Source of the DNA: Rhodopirellula halodulae
GTDB taxonomy: Bacteria; Planctomycetota; Planctomycetia; Pirellulales; Pirellulaceae
DNA: 64,000 nucleotides
Assembly: GCF_020966775.1 (NCBI RefSeq)
Contig: NZ_JAJKFV010000029.1
Span: forward strand, 985,001 to 1,049,000
Direction: 5' to 3'
Below the pieces are notes generated by a model. That model was not told the origin of the DNA and did no database searches. It saw only the letters and a program-made list of their open reading frames with translations. The position numbers were made by a program, and so were the translations under genes. Below are positions 55,962 through 64,000 of the stretch, one piece after another (the first letter of the stretch is position 1; each line of letters begins with the position of its first letter).

Positions 55962-56384
55962 TCAAGCAGCTCGACGTTGGGCGGCTTGGTAGCGTGGGAA
56001 CTTGACGGTTACGGCGCCACCGCCTTGTGGGCAATCTTGCCAATTCAGTTCGGCGGACAATGCCGCGGCAATCAGTGGAAGCTTGCAAGCACGCGAGGCG
56101 ACCACGGATCCGGTGTCGGCCAATTCAATCTCGACGCCGGTATGAGTCTCACAGCCGGTGATGGTCAGTTCGCCACCTTCGGGCATCTCCAGCAACGCCT
56201 GGCGAACCAGGCTTTCCATCAGCTGGCAAAACGAGGGGTGATCGACGGGGAGGCGAAGGGACTCGTCCATGTCGACTTCCAGGCAAACAGGTGCCGGGTG
56301 AGCGACCAACATGGGTGAAGCGAGCGTTTCCACCAAAATGGCTAAAGGCGGATCGTTGTCGCGACCGATGAATTGATGTGACAT
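55962..56384 (-). CDS. HATPase-like protein at the head of the flagellar operon
   Basis: From the ATG at 56384 it has 140 residues. The segments QLMESLVRQALLEMPEGGELTITG and GVEIELADTGS resemble the N-box and G1-box of GHKL ATPases, and GGAVTVKFP a distorted terminal strand. No H-box, dimerisation domain or G2-box is clear, so this is a minimal or degenerate ATP-binding module. It is translationally coupled to flgB (TGA-G-ATG). A role in controlling flagellar assembly or expression is inferred only from position. Its 5' end overlaps an upstream extension of the divergent signal-peptidase frame. Confidence 0.66.
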   Translation of the reverse strand: MSHQFIGRDNDPPLAILVETLASPMLVAHPAPVCLEVDMDESLRLPVDHPSFCQLMESLVRQALLEMPEGGELTITGCETHTGVEIELADTGSVVASRACKLPLIAAALSAELNWQDCPQGGGAVTVKFPRYQAAQRRAA

Positions 56385-56495
56385 GATAGGTTTCCGATGG
56401 CGTTCCATTTTGATCGCATCCGTGCGTTCTCGTTTGCTGTTAGCGTTCGAGAGTGGTTTGCCGCAAGATCAATCTTTCTCGGATACCGTTTTTTC

Positions 56496-57836
56496 ATGGT
56501 CTCGCCATCATCTCGCGCGAATCGGTTTCGCGGGCTCCGCTTCGGCTCGCGGCGAGGCTGGCTGACCCTCAACGCCGCATCGGCGGCAATTTTGATCGAT
56601 GGATGTCGCCGATCGGAAGAGGCGTTTCTGTTTCAGGTCGCCGGTCCTTCGATGGCACCCACGTTGTGGGGTCCCACGGTTCGATTTTTATGCCCGCAAT
56701 GCTCGATCGAACATCGCGTGGACCATGGCGTCTGGCAGTCGCTGATCTCGCAGCAATCGGGGGCGAGTTCACGAGCTCGATCACGTCCACTTTGCTGGCA
56801 CTGTGGGTATGACCTGTCCGATATAGACGACCAACTTGTGTCGCAGTGTTCTTCGACCGTGTTGCGAGTACGTTCCATTCAGAGGGATGAATTGAAGGGA
56901 ATGCTGCGGAAAACCAAAGAGGGTGCCGCGGCCACTGAAGATTCGCCCATGGTATTGCTGCGTCATCAAGGTCGGTTGCACGTCAAGCGATTGATCGCAG
57001 GACCAGGACAACACGTTTCTGCTGACCTTCATTCGCGGCTACGCGTCGATGGGCGATTGGTTGCCAGCCCAGGGGAGGTTCGCATTCCAATTGACCAAGA
57101 TGTGCTCCGAGTGGGGGCGATCCGATCACGATGGAGCGAGGCAATTGCCGGGCCCGGTGGCGGTGCCCAATTGGAACGGCAAGACGATGCTCGATGGTTT
57201 CTGAAGCCGGCCTCGCGGGAAGAGAGTTCGGGCTGGGTGTGGCTGATCTATCACCACCGCAACGTGTATCGTGGGAACCGAAGCAGCCGAGTGTTGGACG
57301 ATTGTCCCACGAATTTAGGCTTGTCGAGGCGAATGATGCCGGTCAGTTCGGTCGGTTTGCGGTTTCGTTTTCGGCGGCGCGAGGGGAGTGACTCCGGCCT
57401 GATCGCGAGTGGTCATGATGCCGCCGCCGGTAGACTTCAACCGGTTGTGCAAGTTATGCGTTGGACCTTGTCCGGGCCAAGAATGGACCTCGTGAGTGAC
57501 CTTGATCGTGGTGTGTTGGAGCTTCAGCCGCTGCCCTTGAACTCAGTCCCAGAAAATTCGCGATGGGACGATTCCGGTCTGGGGGACTGGCTGCCGGAAG
57601 TGACACCGGAGGCTCCCGTTGCTTTGGGGGTCGATCGTCGACTTTTTGCGGAGATCAGCGAACTTCAACTCTGGCGCCGGATCGAGTATCGCGTGGCACC
57701 CGAGACGTCATGGGACCTCGGAAGTGATCATTGGTTTGTCGTCGGGGACAATGTTCCCGTGTCGATCGACAGCCGGACTTGGGGACCGATCAAGACTTCA
57801 CAAATACTCGGCGTGTGCACGGTGCTGGGAGAATGA
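56496..57836 (+). CDS. Signal peptidase I-family (S26) protein with an inserted zinc ribbon
   Basis: From the ATG at 56496 it has 446 residues; the longer frame from 56397 overlaps the divergent gene. The catalytic Ser52 sits in VAGPSMAPTLWG, and the general base Lys164 is in HVKRLIAGPGQ. The C-terminal hallmark VVGDNVPVSIDSRTWGP is intact. Between the Ser and Lys boxes there is a CPQC...CWHC pair (66-69 and 100-103), a zinc-ribbon-like insert. The N-terminal hydrophobic anchor normally found in signal peptidases is weak. The middle (about 180-400) is much longer than in E. coli LepB. It may process exported proteins, or have become a different membrane-associated protease. Monocistronic. Confidence 0.88.
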   Translation: MVSPSSRANRFRGLRFGSRRGWLTLNAASAAILIDGCRRSEEAFLFQVAGPSMAPTLWGPTVRFLCPQCSIEHRVDHGVWQSLISQQSGASSRARSRPLCWHCGYDLSDIDDQLVSQCSSTVLRVRSIQRDELKGMLRKTKEGAAATEDSPMVLLRHQGRLHVKRLIAGPGQHVSADLHSRLRVDGRLVASPGEVRIPIDQDVLRVGAIRSRWSEAIAGPGGGAQLERQDDARWFLKPASREESSGWVWLIYHHRNVYRGNRSSRVLDDCPTNLGLSRRMMPVSSVGLRFRFRRREGSDSGLIASGHDAAAGRLQPVVQVMRWTLSGPRMDLVSDLDRGVLELQPLPLNSVPENSRWDDSGLGDWLPEVTPEAPVALGVDRRLFAEISELQLWRRIEYRVAPETSWDLGSDHWFVVGDNVPVSIDSRTWGPIKTSQILGVCTVLGE

Positions 57837-57898
57837 TCGACGCAGGCGGAGCGTGCGGGAGGGATCACAGCACTGCGTGAGGTATCAAACCGCGTTCG

Positions 57899-58501
57899 TC
57901 AAAGAACGGTGCGGACCGAAGCGACCGCGACACCGACGACTTTTGGATTGGGGACCGTCATCGAAGCCGAGTTTGGATCACCGTTTCGAAGTTCCACGTG
58001 TCCATTGGTCGGATGCCAGTAGCGAAGCGAAACCGCACCGGGCATCGTTTCCACGGCGGCGAGCTGTCCCGCCTGCACGCTGTCTTGCTTATTGATCACG
58101 ATGTAGTCGCCATCGTGAATTCCTTGACTGACTAGAGAGTCGCCTGACATTTGAACAACGAATCGATCCCCGTTGGCCAGGATCTTGCCGAGGTCCACCA
58201 CTTCTGTGGTTTGCAAGTTGATGTCGGTCGGTTGGCTGCGAACGATGCCGGCCATGGGAAGACCGGTCGGCGAACGTGCGTCTTCGCCGGTGAGCTCAAT
58301 CGCTCGCGACTTGTTCGCTTTTCGTGTGATCAAGCCTTTGCGTTCAAGAGCACGCAAATGGCACATCACACCATTGGGGCTTCGGATTCCGAAGTGCTCG
58401 CCTATCTCCCGAACGGTTGGACCGTAGCCTCGTTCCCGGATCAAAGATCTGACTAACTCGTATACCTCTTGTTGTCTCTCGGTCAGTTGAACGTTTGCCA
58501 T
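57899..58501 (-). CDS. lexA: LexA-like repressor with degenerate self-cleavage residues
   Basis: A 200-residue LexA-type protein. The N-terminal winged helix has LTERQQEVYELVRSLIRE, GYGPTVREIGEHFGIRSPNGV and LRALERKGLI. The S24 domain keeps the catalytic Ser122 in MSGDSL and VINKQDSVQAGQ. The Lys that activates it should follow in a TLK-type strand, but here it is VSLRYW (Arg160). The consensus cleavage stretch AAG, a few residues after LPxxGxV, reads IVRSQP; the only Ala-Gly nearby is Ala84-Gly85. LexA normally represses SOS genes until RecA-stimulated autolysis. This copy may be cleaved poorly or differently. The leader is pyrimidine-rich with no Shine-Dalgarno. Confidence 0.86.
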   Translation of the reverse strand: MANVQLTERQQEVYELVRSLIRERGYGPTVREIGEHFGIRSPNGVMCHLRALERKGLITRKANKSRAIELTGEDARSPTGLPMAGIVRSQPTDINLQTTEVVDLGKILANGDRFVVQMSGDSLVSQGIHDGDYIVINKQDSVQAGQLAAVETMPGAVSLRYWHPTNGHVELRNGDPNSASMTVPNPKVVGVAVASVRTVL

Positions 58502-58887
58502 AGATCTTCGGGAGGGGCATTTTTGGGGTGGGGCAAAGGAGTGATTCCGTCACTCTTCATAAAGCGTAGCATGGGAATCACTTTGATGACGGAGATTTTA
58601 TCGATGGTTTTCACATCGACTACGTCAGTTACAAAGTGCAACTCATTGCGCCATGCCGCAAGCGAAATTTGGTTCCCGGTCCCTGCTGGTTCCCATAAGG
58701 GTGGTATGTGCATTCTTAACCGGCTCAACCACGCCGGCTTACTGTACTGAAGAACACATTTGTGGAGGAATCAGTGGATCCCCTTACCCGCCGATTAGGC
58801 AGTCAGAAAGAAGTTCGTCCAGCGGGCGAAAAATGCAGCATCGCGGATCCACCATGTTGAAAACTTTTTAGAAAAAAGTAGATACCG
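58502..58887. other. Intergenic region between uppP and lexA
   Basis: About 385 bases between two minus-strand genes. It holds the lexA promoter. No established LexA box could be identified. Its left part contains a CGATG...CATCG pair near 58603 and its right part a short AT-rich hairpin after uppP. Confidence 0.4.
58863..58879 (-). terminator. AT-rich hairpin after uppP
   Basis: ACTTTTT and AAAAAGT flank a 3-base centre just after the uppP stop codon. The stem is weak, but the minus-strand RNA continues into T-rich sequence, so it may act as a weak terminator. Confidence 0.35.
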
Positions 58888-59661
58888 TCAGCGAAGGCTG
58901 TAAGCAACCACGAAGATCCCAGCCGGAATGCACCAATAGGCGAACCAATGCAGGCGGTCTTCACGACTCCAGCGAATCAGCCATTTCAGAGCTGCGATGC
59001 CGACCACAAACGCGACAGCGGCGCCGATCAGCAAGGCGGCCAATGAGGCTCCGCCTGATGTTCCGTCTTCGATCAGGTCCTTGATCGCCAAAACGGTGGC
59101 ACCCAGGATTGCCGGGATCGCCAGCAAGAAAGAGAACGTGACCGAATCGTCGCGATTCAATCCCATCAACCGACCACCTAGGATGGTGGATCCGCTGCGG
59201 CTGATTCCGGGAAGGATGGCGAAGGCTTGAAAGCATCCCACCAAGAACGCGGGGGCCAGTCCCAGTTTGTCGTAGGTGCCGTTCTGAGGTTTTAGCCGTC
59301 CCAAAATGATGAGCATCACGCCAGTGACGATCAGCATCGATCCGGCCAACAATGGGCTGCGAAGGACATGTGGGAATTGAGATTTGATGGTCAATCCAAC
59401 CACAACCGCCGGTAAGGTGCCAATCACCAACGTTGCAATCACGCGTCGGTCCTTCAGCAGCAACGCCCAAATGCGCTGCCAGAACACCACCAAGATCGAA
59501 CCCAACGTACCCGCGTGAAGAATGATCTCAAGCGTAACCGACTCACCGAGGTCGCCCAAAAAGGAGCCAAGAATCACCAAGTGCCCGGACGAACTGATCG
59601 GGAGGAACTCAGCGATTCCTTGTACGATCGCCAAGACGATGACGCGAATGAGTTCCTGCAC
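58888..59661 (-). CDS. uppP: Undecaprenyl-diphosphatase UppP (BacA)
   Basis: A GTG at 59661 begins a 257-residue polytopic protein. The catalytic motifs of the BacA/UppP family are present: IAEFLPISSSGHL near the N-terminus (Glu and Ser-rich loop) and AILPGISRSGSTI with its Arg. It dephosphorylates undecaprenyl pyrophosphate at the outer face of the inner membrane so the carrier lipid can be reused in peptidoglycan, O-antigen and similar pathways. Length is close to E. coli BacA (273). It is divergent from a DUF368 (PopT-type) gene. Confidence 0.96.
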   Translation of the reverse strand: MQELIRVIVLAIVQGIAEFLPISSSGHLVILGSFLGDLGESVTLEIILHAGTLGSILVVFWQRIWALLLKDRRVIATLVIGTLPAVVVGLTIKSQFPHVLRSPLLAGSMLIVTGVMLIILGRLKPQNGTYDKLGLAPAFLVGCFQAFAILPGISRSGSTILGGRLMGLNRDDSVTFSFLLAIPAILGATVLAIKDLIEDGTSGGASLAALLIGAAVAFVVGIAALKWLIRWSREDRLHWFAYWCIPAGIFVVAYSLR

Positions 59662-59845
59662 GATTGGGTGTCTCGATTAGAGTGGGCATGTGCGTTTGGA
59701 CAGTTCGATCTAAGGTTACTTGGATCCTTCCTTCGACGGCATCCTGCAATTCAATTTCACCCCGCTTCCTCTTGTTGACGTGACCACTGTGAACGCATCC
59801 GCCGACTCCGACTGTTCTGCCGACAAAAGCGATTGTGACGAATCG

Positions 59846-60805
59846 ATGGCTCCGAAACGTGACCGCGTTTCGATGGACCTGCTGAATGTCTTTCGTGGGT
59901 TCTGCATGGGAGCCGCTGACACGGTCCCCGGTGTCAGCGGTGGTACGGTTGCTCTGATCCTGGGGCACTACGATCGGTTGATCAAGGCCATCAGTCACGT
60001 GGATGGCACCTCGTTGGGAATGCTGCGACGCGGGCGATGGGGCGAACTGTTTCGTCGTTTGGATCTTCGGTTTCTGATCGCATTGGGGTTGGGAATCGTG
60101 ATCGGGATTGGTGCCCTGGCCGGATTGATGCACTGGCTCTTGCAGCACCGTGTCAATGAAACGATGGCGGTGTTTTTTGGACTGGTGCTCGCCAGCGTGT
60201 GGGTCGTGCGACGCAACGTGCAGTCTTGGACGGGCCCTAGGTGGGGCTTGCTTTGCATCGGCGCGTTGGTGGCGTGGGGCATCTCCATGATTCCGGCGAC
60301 CAATGGGGACGCCAGCTACGGTTTCTTGTTCGGTAGCGCTTCCCTCGCCATTTGCGCGATGATTTTGCCGGGAATCAGCGGAGCATTCATCTTGTTGTTG
60401 CTCGGCGTTTACGAGCCCGTGATTGGAATGATCAAGAGCGTGGTGAAGGGACAGCTCGACGCCGTCGTACTCAGTCAGCTTGCCGTGTTCGCGTGCGGTT
60501 GTTTGTTCGGTTTGTTGGCTTTCAGTCGATTGCTGAATTACCTGTTGCGACACCACCGCGATGGCACCATGGCGGTTCTGATTGGATTGATGATTGGTTC
60601 CGTTGGACGCCTTTGGCCACTTCAACGTGTCACACCAGAAACCGCTGAGTTAGAACTCAAGTATCAAGAGTTCCAGTGGGTTTCTCCTGCTCAATACGAC
60701 GGAAGCGTGTTGTTGCTGGTCGTGCTCGCCGTCATTGCGGCTGCCGTGGTTATTTTTGCGGACCGGACCACGAGGCGGCTTCAGGCTTCAGCGGTTGCGG
60801 CTTGA
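59846..60805 (+). CDS. DUF368 (PopT-type) polyprenyl-phosphate translocase
   Basis: The frame opens with a TTG at 59720, but the ATG at 59846 (319 residues) precedes the conserved core. The DUF368 signature [28 protein letters not shown] is at residues 12-40, a second [20 protein letters not shown] lies near 180-200, and eight or so hydrophobic segments follow. DUF368 proteins have been described as undecaprenyl-phosphate flippases (PopT) that return the carrier to the cytoplasmic side. The divergent neighbour uppP makes that same product. The C-terminus overlaps the convergent rnpA by 18 bases. Confidence 0.92.
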   Translation: MAPKRDRVSMDLLNVFRGFCMGAADTVPGVSGGTVALILGHYDRLIKAISHVDGTSLGMLRRGRWGELFRRLDLRFLIALGLGIVIGIGALAGLMHWLLQHRVNETMAVFFGLVLASVWVVRRNVQSWTGPRWGLLCIGALVAWGISMIPATNGDASYGFLFGSASLAICAMILPGISGAFILLLLGVYEPVIGMIKSVVKGQLDAVVLSQLAVFACGCLFGLLAFSRLLNYLLRHHRDGTMAVLIGLMIGSVGRLWPLQRVTPETAELELKYQEFQWVSPAQYDGSVLLLVVLAVIAAAVVIFADRTTRRLQASAVAA

Positions 60806-61171
60806 TTGTTCGCGTCGCACGGCGCGGGCGAGAAGTTTGGCAAAGCCTTGATGAATACGTTCCCAATCGGCCGACACATCTTTTTTCGGACGCACCACAA
60901 AGTCGTATCCGGTTGGCAGGTCGGCTTGGTGCAAACGAAAGGACTCTCGAATCAAGCGTTTCCAGTGATTGCGAACAACTGCGTTGCCAGTCTTCTTCGG
61001 AATGGTGATTCCAATTCGTCGAGGCGATGTGCAGGATTCGTCCTTCCGAATTGCGAAGGCGACTAGGCAGTCGTTTGCAGCAACACTTCCGCGACGCAAG
61101 GCTCGTGTGAAATCGCGGCTGCGAACAACGCGAGAGGTCTTGGGGAACTGTTGTGAGTTAGCGGAAGCCAT
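60788..61171 (-). CDS. rnpA: Ribonuclease P protein component
   Basis: A 127-residue RnpA with the diagnostic basic helix [13 protein letters not shown], preceded by [16 protein letters not shown]. It binds the M1-type RNA and is required for tRNA 5' processing. Length matches the family (about 115-130). Unusually, rpmH does not precede it; the upstream neighbour is the pyrB/pyrX operon (45 bases), possibly co-transcribed. Its 3' end overlaps the DUF368 gene on the other strand by 18 bases. Confidence 0.96.
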   Translation of the reverse strand: MASANSQQFPKTSRVVRSRDFTRALRRGSVAANDCLVAFAIRKDESCTSPRRIGITIPKKTGNAVVRNHWKRLIRESFRLHQADLPTGYDFVVRPKKDVSADWERIHQGFAKLLARAVRREQSSRNR

Positions 61172-61216
61172 GCATTTCCGATTGGTGGCGGAACTTCGAT
61201 CGACGGTGAGCTTGCC

Positions 61217-62527
61217 TCACGTCGCCGAGCATTCAGGTTGCAGTTGGAATTTTAAACGTCCGTCGACCAGGGTATGAGTGACGCGGGCGGACAAGGTTCG
61301 CCCTGCCATCGGACTGGATCGGCAACGCGAACGGAACTCGCGTGGATCGACGTTCCAAGATGCGTTCGGATCGATCACCGTGACGTCAGCGTTCTCGCCG
61401 ATCGTGAGGCTGCCACCGGACACACCCGCAATGCGAGCGGGGGCGACAGAGAGGCATTCGATGGCTCGACGCCAGTCTAAGATTCCAGCCTCGATCAAAT
61501 CCGTCGCGACGGCTGACAAAGTGGTTTCCAGGGCGCTGGCACCAAAGGGAGCCAAGTCCAAATCGTTGGCTTTCTTCTCGTGGGCTCGCGGCATGTGTCC
61601 CGATTCAATCGCGTCGATCACTCCATCGGCGACGGCTTTTTGAAGAGCTTCCACATGCGAAGGACTACGCATCGGCGGGTGCACCTTGTATCTCGAATCG
61701 TAGGATCGCAGCAATTCGTCACTGGCAAACAAATTGTGCGGGCACACCGAAGCTGAGATCTGAATGCCGCGTGATTTCACGCGACCAATCATGTCGATCG
61801 CGCCCATCGTGCTGACGGGGCCAACGTGCAGTCGTCCTTTGGTGGCTTCCGCCAAACGGACGTCACGTGCGACCGCCAAGTCTTCGGCTTCGGTGGGCAA
61901 TCCCTTCAGGCCCAAGATCAAACCGATTTGCCCGTCGTGCATGACCCCGCCTTCGGCCAACTCGGGAACCTCGGGCCGGTCAAAGATTGGCAGGTCAAAC
62001 ATGCGGCAGTAGTCGAGCGCCCGCTTCAAGAGCGCGTCGTTTGACATCGGCCGCGGCGAATCGCTGAAGCCCGCTGCACCAGCACGAGCCAGAATGCCAA
62101 GTTCCGCCATCTGTTCGGCTTGTCGTCCTTTGCTCAGGCAAGCAATTGGCAACACGCGAACGCCGTCCACTTCTTGAGCGATTTGACGCACCAACTGAAC
62201 TGATGCGGCGGAGTCCATCAACGGTTTGGTGCTGCTGCAACAAAGCACGGTTGTGTAGCCGCCCGCCAGTGCCGCATCGCTTCCTGTTTGAATGGTTTCA
62301 TCTTCTTCGCTGCCGGGTTCCCGCAACTCGGTGGCCAAGTCGACCAATCCGGGAGCCACGATTTTTCCCGACGCATCCAAACGCTGTGCATCTGGTGGAA
62401 GGTCTCCATCGGAAGTGTCGAGCGAGTGGACTTTCCCGTCGTGCAGCACCAAACGAGCAACCCGATCGACACTGTTTGCCGGATCGATCACCCGACCGCC
62501 ATCAATGACCCAAGTGGAATGATTCAT
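61217..62527 (-). CDS. pyrX: Non-catalytic dihydroorotase homologue (PyrX/PyrC'-type)
   Basis: The ATG at 62527 overlaps the pyrB stop as ATGA, giving 436 residues; a frame 17 codons longer overlaps further into pyrB. The amidohydrolase barrel is clear ([32 protein letters not shown]), but the metal-binding His-x-His after GLVDL is Ala-Thr-Glu. The later His positions are also altered (IFDRPEV; LHVGPVS in place of a His-Val-Ser site; ESGHMPR where DHAPH is expected). No active-site zinc can be built. In other bacteria such PyrX proteins are structural partners of aspartate carbamoyltransferase, and the overlap with pyrB fits that role. Confidence 0.9.
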   Translation of the reverse strand: MNHSTWVIDGGRVIDPANSVDRVARLVLHDGKVHSLDTSDGDLPPDAQRLDASGKIVAPGLVDLATELREPGSEEDETIQTGSDAALAGGYTTVLCCSSTKPLMDSAASVQLVRQIAQEVDGVRVLPIACLSKGRQAEQMAELGILARAGAAGFSDSPRPMSNDALLKRALDYCRMFDLPIFDRPEVPELAEGGVMHDGQIGLILGLKGLPTEAEDLAVARDVRLAEATKGRLHVGPVSTMGAIDMIGRVKSRGIQISASVCPHNLFASDELLRSYDSRYKVHPPMRSPSHVEALQKAVADGVIDAIESGHMPRAHEKKANDLDLAPFGASALETTLSAVATDLIEAGILDWRRAIECLSVAPARIAGVSGGSLTIGENADVTVIDPNASWNVDPREFRSRCRSSPMAGRTLSARVTHTLVDGRLKFQLQPECSAT

Positions 62528-63552
62528 GCGTGAGTCTCCGAGCTTGCTGCGTTGTCTTTGGCGTTGGCGAGCAGCCACAGGGAAGCCATGCGAACCGCGA
62601 TTCCGTTGGTCACCTGTTCCAGGATGACCGAATGAGGCCCATCGGCGACTTCGGGGGTGATTTCGACGCCACGATTGATGGGGCCGGGGGCCATGATCAG
62701 GATGTCATCTTTGGCGAGTCGCAAGCGTTGACCATTCATGGCGTAAAGCGCCGCGTACTCGTAAACGCTTGGGAAGGGGCGTGCCTTTTGTCGTTCAAAT
62801 TGAATTCGCAAAAGATTCAAAACGTCACATCGGTGAACGATCTCGTCCAAGCGATGGGCGACTTCAAAGCCAAGTTCTTCCCAGCGTGGGCTGACCAGCG
62901 TTGGCGGTCCGCAAATGATCACGTGAGCCCCCAATTTGCGAAGCCCCCACAGATTGCTGCGAGCGGTGCGACTGTGAGCAATGTCGCCGACCAAAGCCAC
63001 GGTCATGCCGGAAAAAATTGTCTCTGGGTCCGCGGATTCGTTCCGCCAATCTGAGCCAATGCGGTGCTGCAGGATCGTCAGCATGTCGAGCAAGCCCTGC
63101 GTGGGGTGCTCATGCGGTCCGTCACCCGCATTTAGAACACAGCAATCCAATTCGCGTGCGAGCAGGTGAGGTGTGCCGGGGGTCGAGTGACGTGTGACCA
63201 CCCAATCGACACCCATCGCTTCGATGGTCTTGGCCGTGTCGACGAATGTTTCGCCTTTGGCAACGCTGCTGCCGCTGCTGCTGAATTCAACCGTGTCCGC
63301 GCCCAACCGTTTGGCGGCCAGCGAAAAACTGTTTCGAGTCCGCGTGCTGTTCTCGAAGAACAAGTTGGCACAGGTTTTCCCCGCCAACAGCGAGACTTTT
63401 CGACGACAGCCGTCTGTCATCGTTTTCAGTTGATCTGCCGTTCGAAGAATGGCCAGGATTTCGGCCGCGGATAGCCTTTCCAAGTCCAATAGATGCGGGT
63501 GCTGCCAAAGAGCCGGAAAGGACAACTGTTCGGTCGAAAGCGATGCATTCAT
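62524..63552 (-). CDS. pyrB: Aspartate carbamoyltransferase catalytic subunit
   Basis: A 342-residue PyrB from the ATG at 63552. Active-site motifs: [21 protein letters not shown] (carbamoyl-phosphate loop), [12 protein letters not shown] and [13 protein letters not shown]. The aspartate-binding half has [13 protein letters not shown] and MAPGPINRG. It catalyses the first committed step of pyrimidine synthesis. No pyrI regulatory subunit is seen; the downstream non-catalytic dihydroorotase overlaps by ATGA, typical of the class-A ATCase that forms a complex with PyrX. Confidence 0.97.
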   Translation of the reverse strand: MNASLSTEQLSFPALWQHPHLLDLERLSAAEILAILRTADQLKTMTDGCRRKVSLLAGKTCANLFFENSTRTRNSFSLAAKRLGADTVEFSSSGSSVAKGETFVDTAKTIEAMGVDWVVTRHSTPGTPHLLARELDCCVLNAGDGPHEHPTQGLLDMLTILQHRIGSDWRNESADPETIFSGMTVALVGDIAHSRTARSNLWGLRKLGAHVIICGPPTLVSPRWEELGFEVAHRLDEIVHRCDVLNLLRIQFERQKARPFPSVYEYAALYAMNGQRLRLAKDDILIMAPGPINRGVEITPEVADGPHSVILEQVTNGIAVRMASLWLLANAKDNAASSETHA

Positions 63553-63570
63553 GGGCGGAAGTTTAAAGCA

Positions 63571-64000
63571 TCAATGTCTGGTCGACGAGGCTCTCAAACC
63601 AACAATCAGCAACCAAGCCAGGATCCAGCAAACTCCACCGATGGGTGTGATCGCACCCAAGACCGGCGTGTTAGTTGCAACCAGAACGTAAAGACTGCCG
63701 GAAAAGAAAATGACCCCCGCCAACATCAGCCAGCGAACAACGTTGAAAAAACGAGTTCGCGGCAATGAAGAAAGCGTCAACGCCAGCAACACCACCGCGT
63801 GGGTCAGGTGATACTTCACGCCGGTTTCAAACTGTTCTAAACGCCGGGCCAGGGTTTCTGCGTCCACGCCAGAACTCTCGAGAAAGTCAGGCAGACCGTG
63901 TGCCCCAAAGGCTCCGATTCCAACGGCCGACGCACCAACCAAACTCACCAAGACCAATTCGCTGCGAGTCGGTGCGTTCGATGGAGTCTCGGATGGGATT
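63571..64000 (-). CDS. DUF423 small membrane protein (5' end probably outside the window)
   Basis: The frame ends at 63571 and is open to the window edge without an ATG; a TTG at 63957 gives 128 residues. DUF423 features are visible: GASAVGIGAFGAHGLPD, KYHLTHAVVLLALT and hydrophobic helices VRWLMLAGVIFFSGSLYVL and ITPIGGVCWILAWLLIVG. These small inner-membrane proteins have no established function. It is the upstream neighbour of pyrB on the same strand (18 bases), so they may share a transcript. Confidence 0.84.
   Translation of the reverse strand, partial: IPSETPSNAPTRSELVLVSLVGASAVGIGAFGAHGLPDFLESSGVDAETLARRLEQFETGVKYHLTHAVVLLALTLSSLPRTRFFNVVRWLMLAGVIFFSGSLYVLVATNTPVLGAITPIGGVCWILAWLLIVGLRASSTRH

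Noticed and set aside
59609-60625. A 338-codon minus-strand frame across the DUF368 gene
   Set aside because: His/Gln-rich composition typical of a reverse-strand shadow of a membrane protein gene.

Overview
The window reads as chromosomal DNA of a Rhodopirellula-like marine planctomycete (order Pirellulales). The inference rests on the mixture seen here: formylglycine-type sulfatases, exported PQQ-type beta-propellers, a YTV-repeat cell-surface protein, several Cys-rich exported proteins, a CsrA with a long tail, frequent GTG/TTG starts and weak or absent Shine-Dalgarno sequences. Genes are densely packed on both strands. No rRNA, tRNA, insertion sequence, prophage or CRISPR array was recognised.

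Layout. 1-9.9 kb: thiD (cut by the window edge), a sigma-54 response regulator and csrA on the minus strand; an exported unknown protein, a DUF374 acyltransferase and a PPi-type phosphofructokinase on the plus strand; mutM; a membrane acyltransferase; a class-V aminotransferase. 10-12.6 kb: an esterase-like gene broken at a G7 run, then a sulfatase. 12.6-15.3 kb: a minus-strand Tad-like cluster (HAMP-like membrane protein, TadE, VWA/TadG, TadE). 15.5-17.5 kb: a PhyH dioxygenase and metF. 18-22.7 kb: two exported PQQ beta-propellers. 22.9-29.5 kb: a cupin, a hairpin-dense intergenic tract, a Cys-rich repeat protein, a transglutaminase-fold lipoprotein whose catalytic Cys is Ser, an unknown protein, a histidine kinase and a small unknown protein. 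29.6-34.2 kb: a CDP-paratose-2-epimerase-like SDR, a sulfatase and a ThuA-like protein. 34.5-46.7 kb: a hybrid kinase, a TolC-like protein, a coiled-coil membrane protein, folD, a sulfite reductase and a PAS-GAF-REC protein. 47.3-52.8 kb: the YTV-repeat protein, a NifS-like protein without the catalytic Cys, a SET-domain protein and a second Cys-rich protein. 52.8-56.4 kb: a flagellar basal-body operon (HATPase-like, flgB, flgC, fliE, fliF). 56.5-64 kb: a signal peptidase with a zinc-ribbon insert, a LexA-like repressor, uppP, a DUF368 (PopT-type) transporter, rnpA, the pyrB/pyrX pair and a DUF423 protein.

How the genes work together. uppP and the divergent DUF368 gene plausibly form an undecaprenyl-phosphate recycling pair. 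pyrB and the non-catalytic dihydroorotase overlap by ATGA and probably encode one ATCase complex. The flagellar and Tad clusters are partial modules whose motors lie elsewhere. A recurring theme is homologues that have lost expected catalytic residues (NifS-like, dihydroorotase-like, transglutaminase-like, LexA-like, SDR epimerase). The strongest structural oddity is the YTV protein: two arrays on the same 14-residue period, one Glu/Thr-rich and one Arg/Lys-rich, separated by a Gly/Cys-rich hinge.
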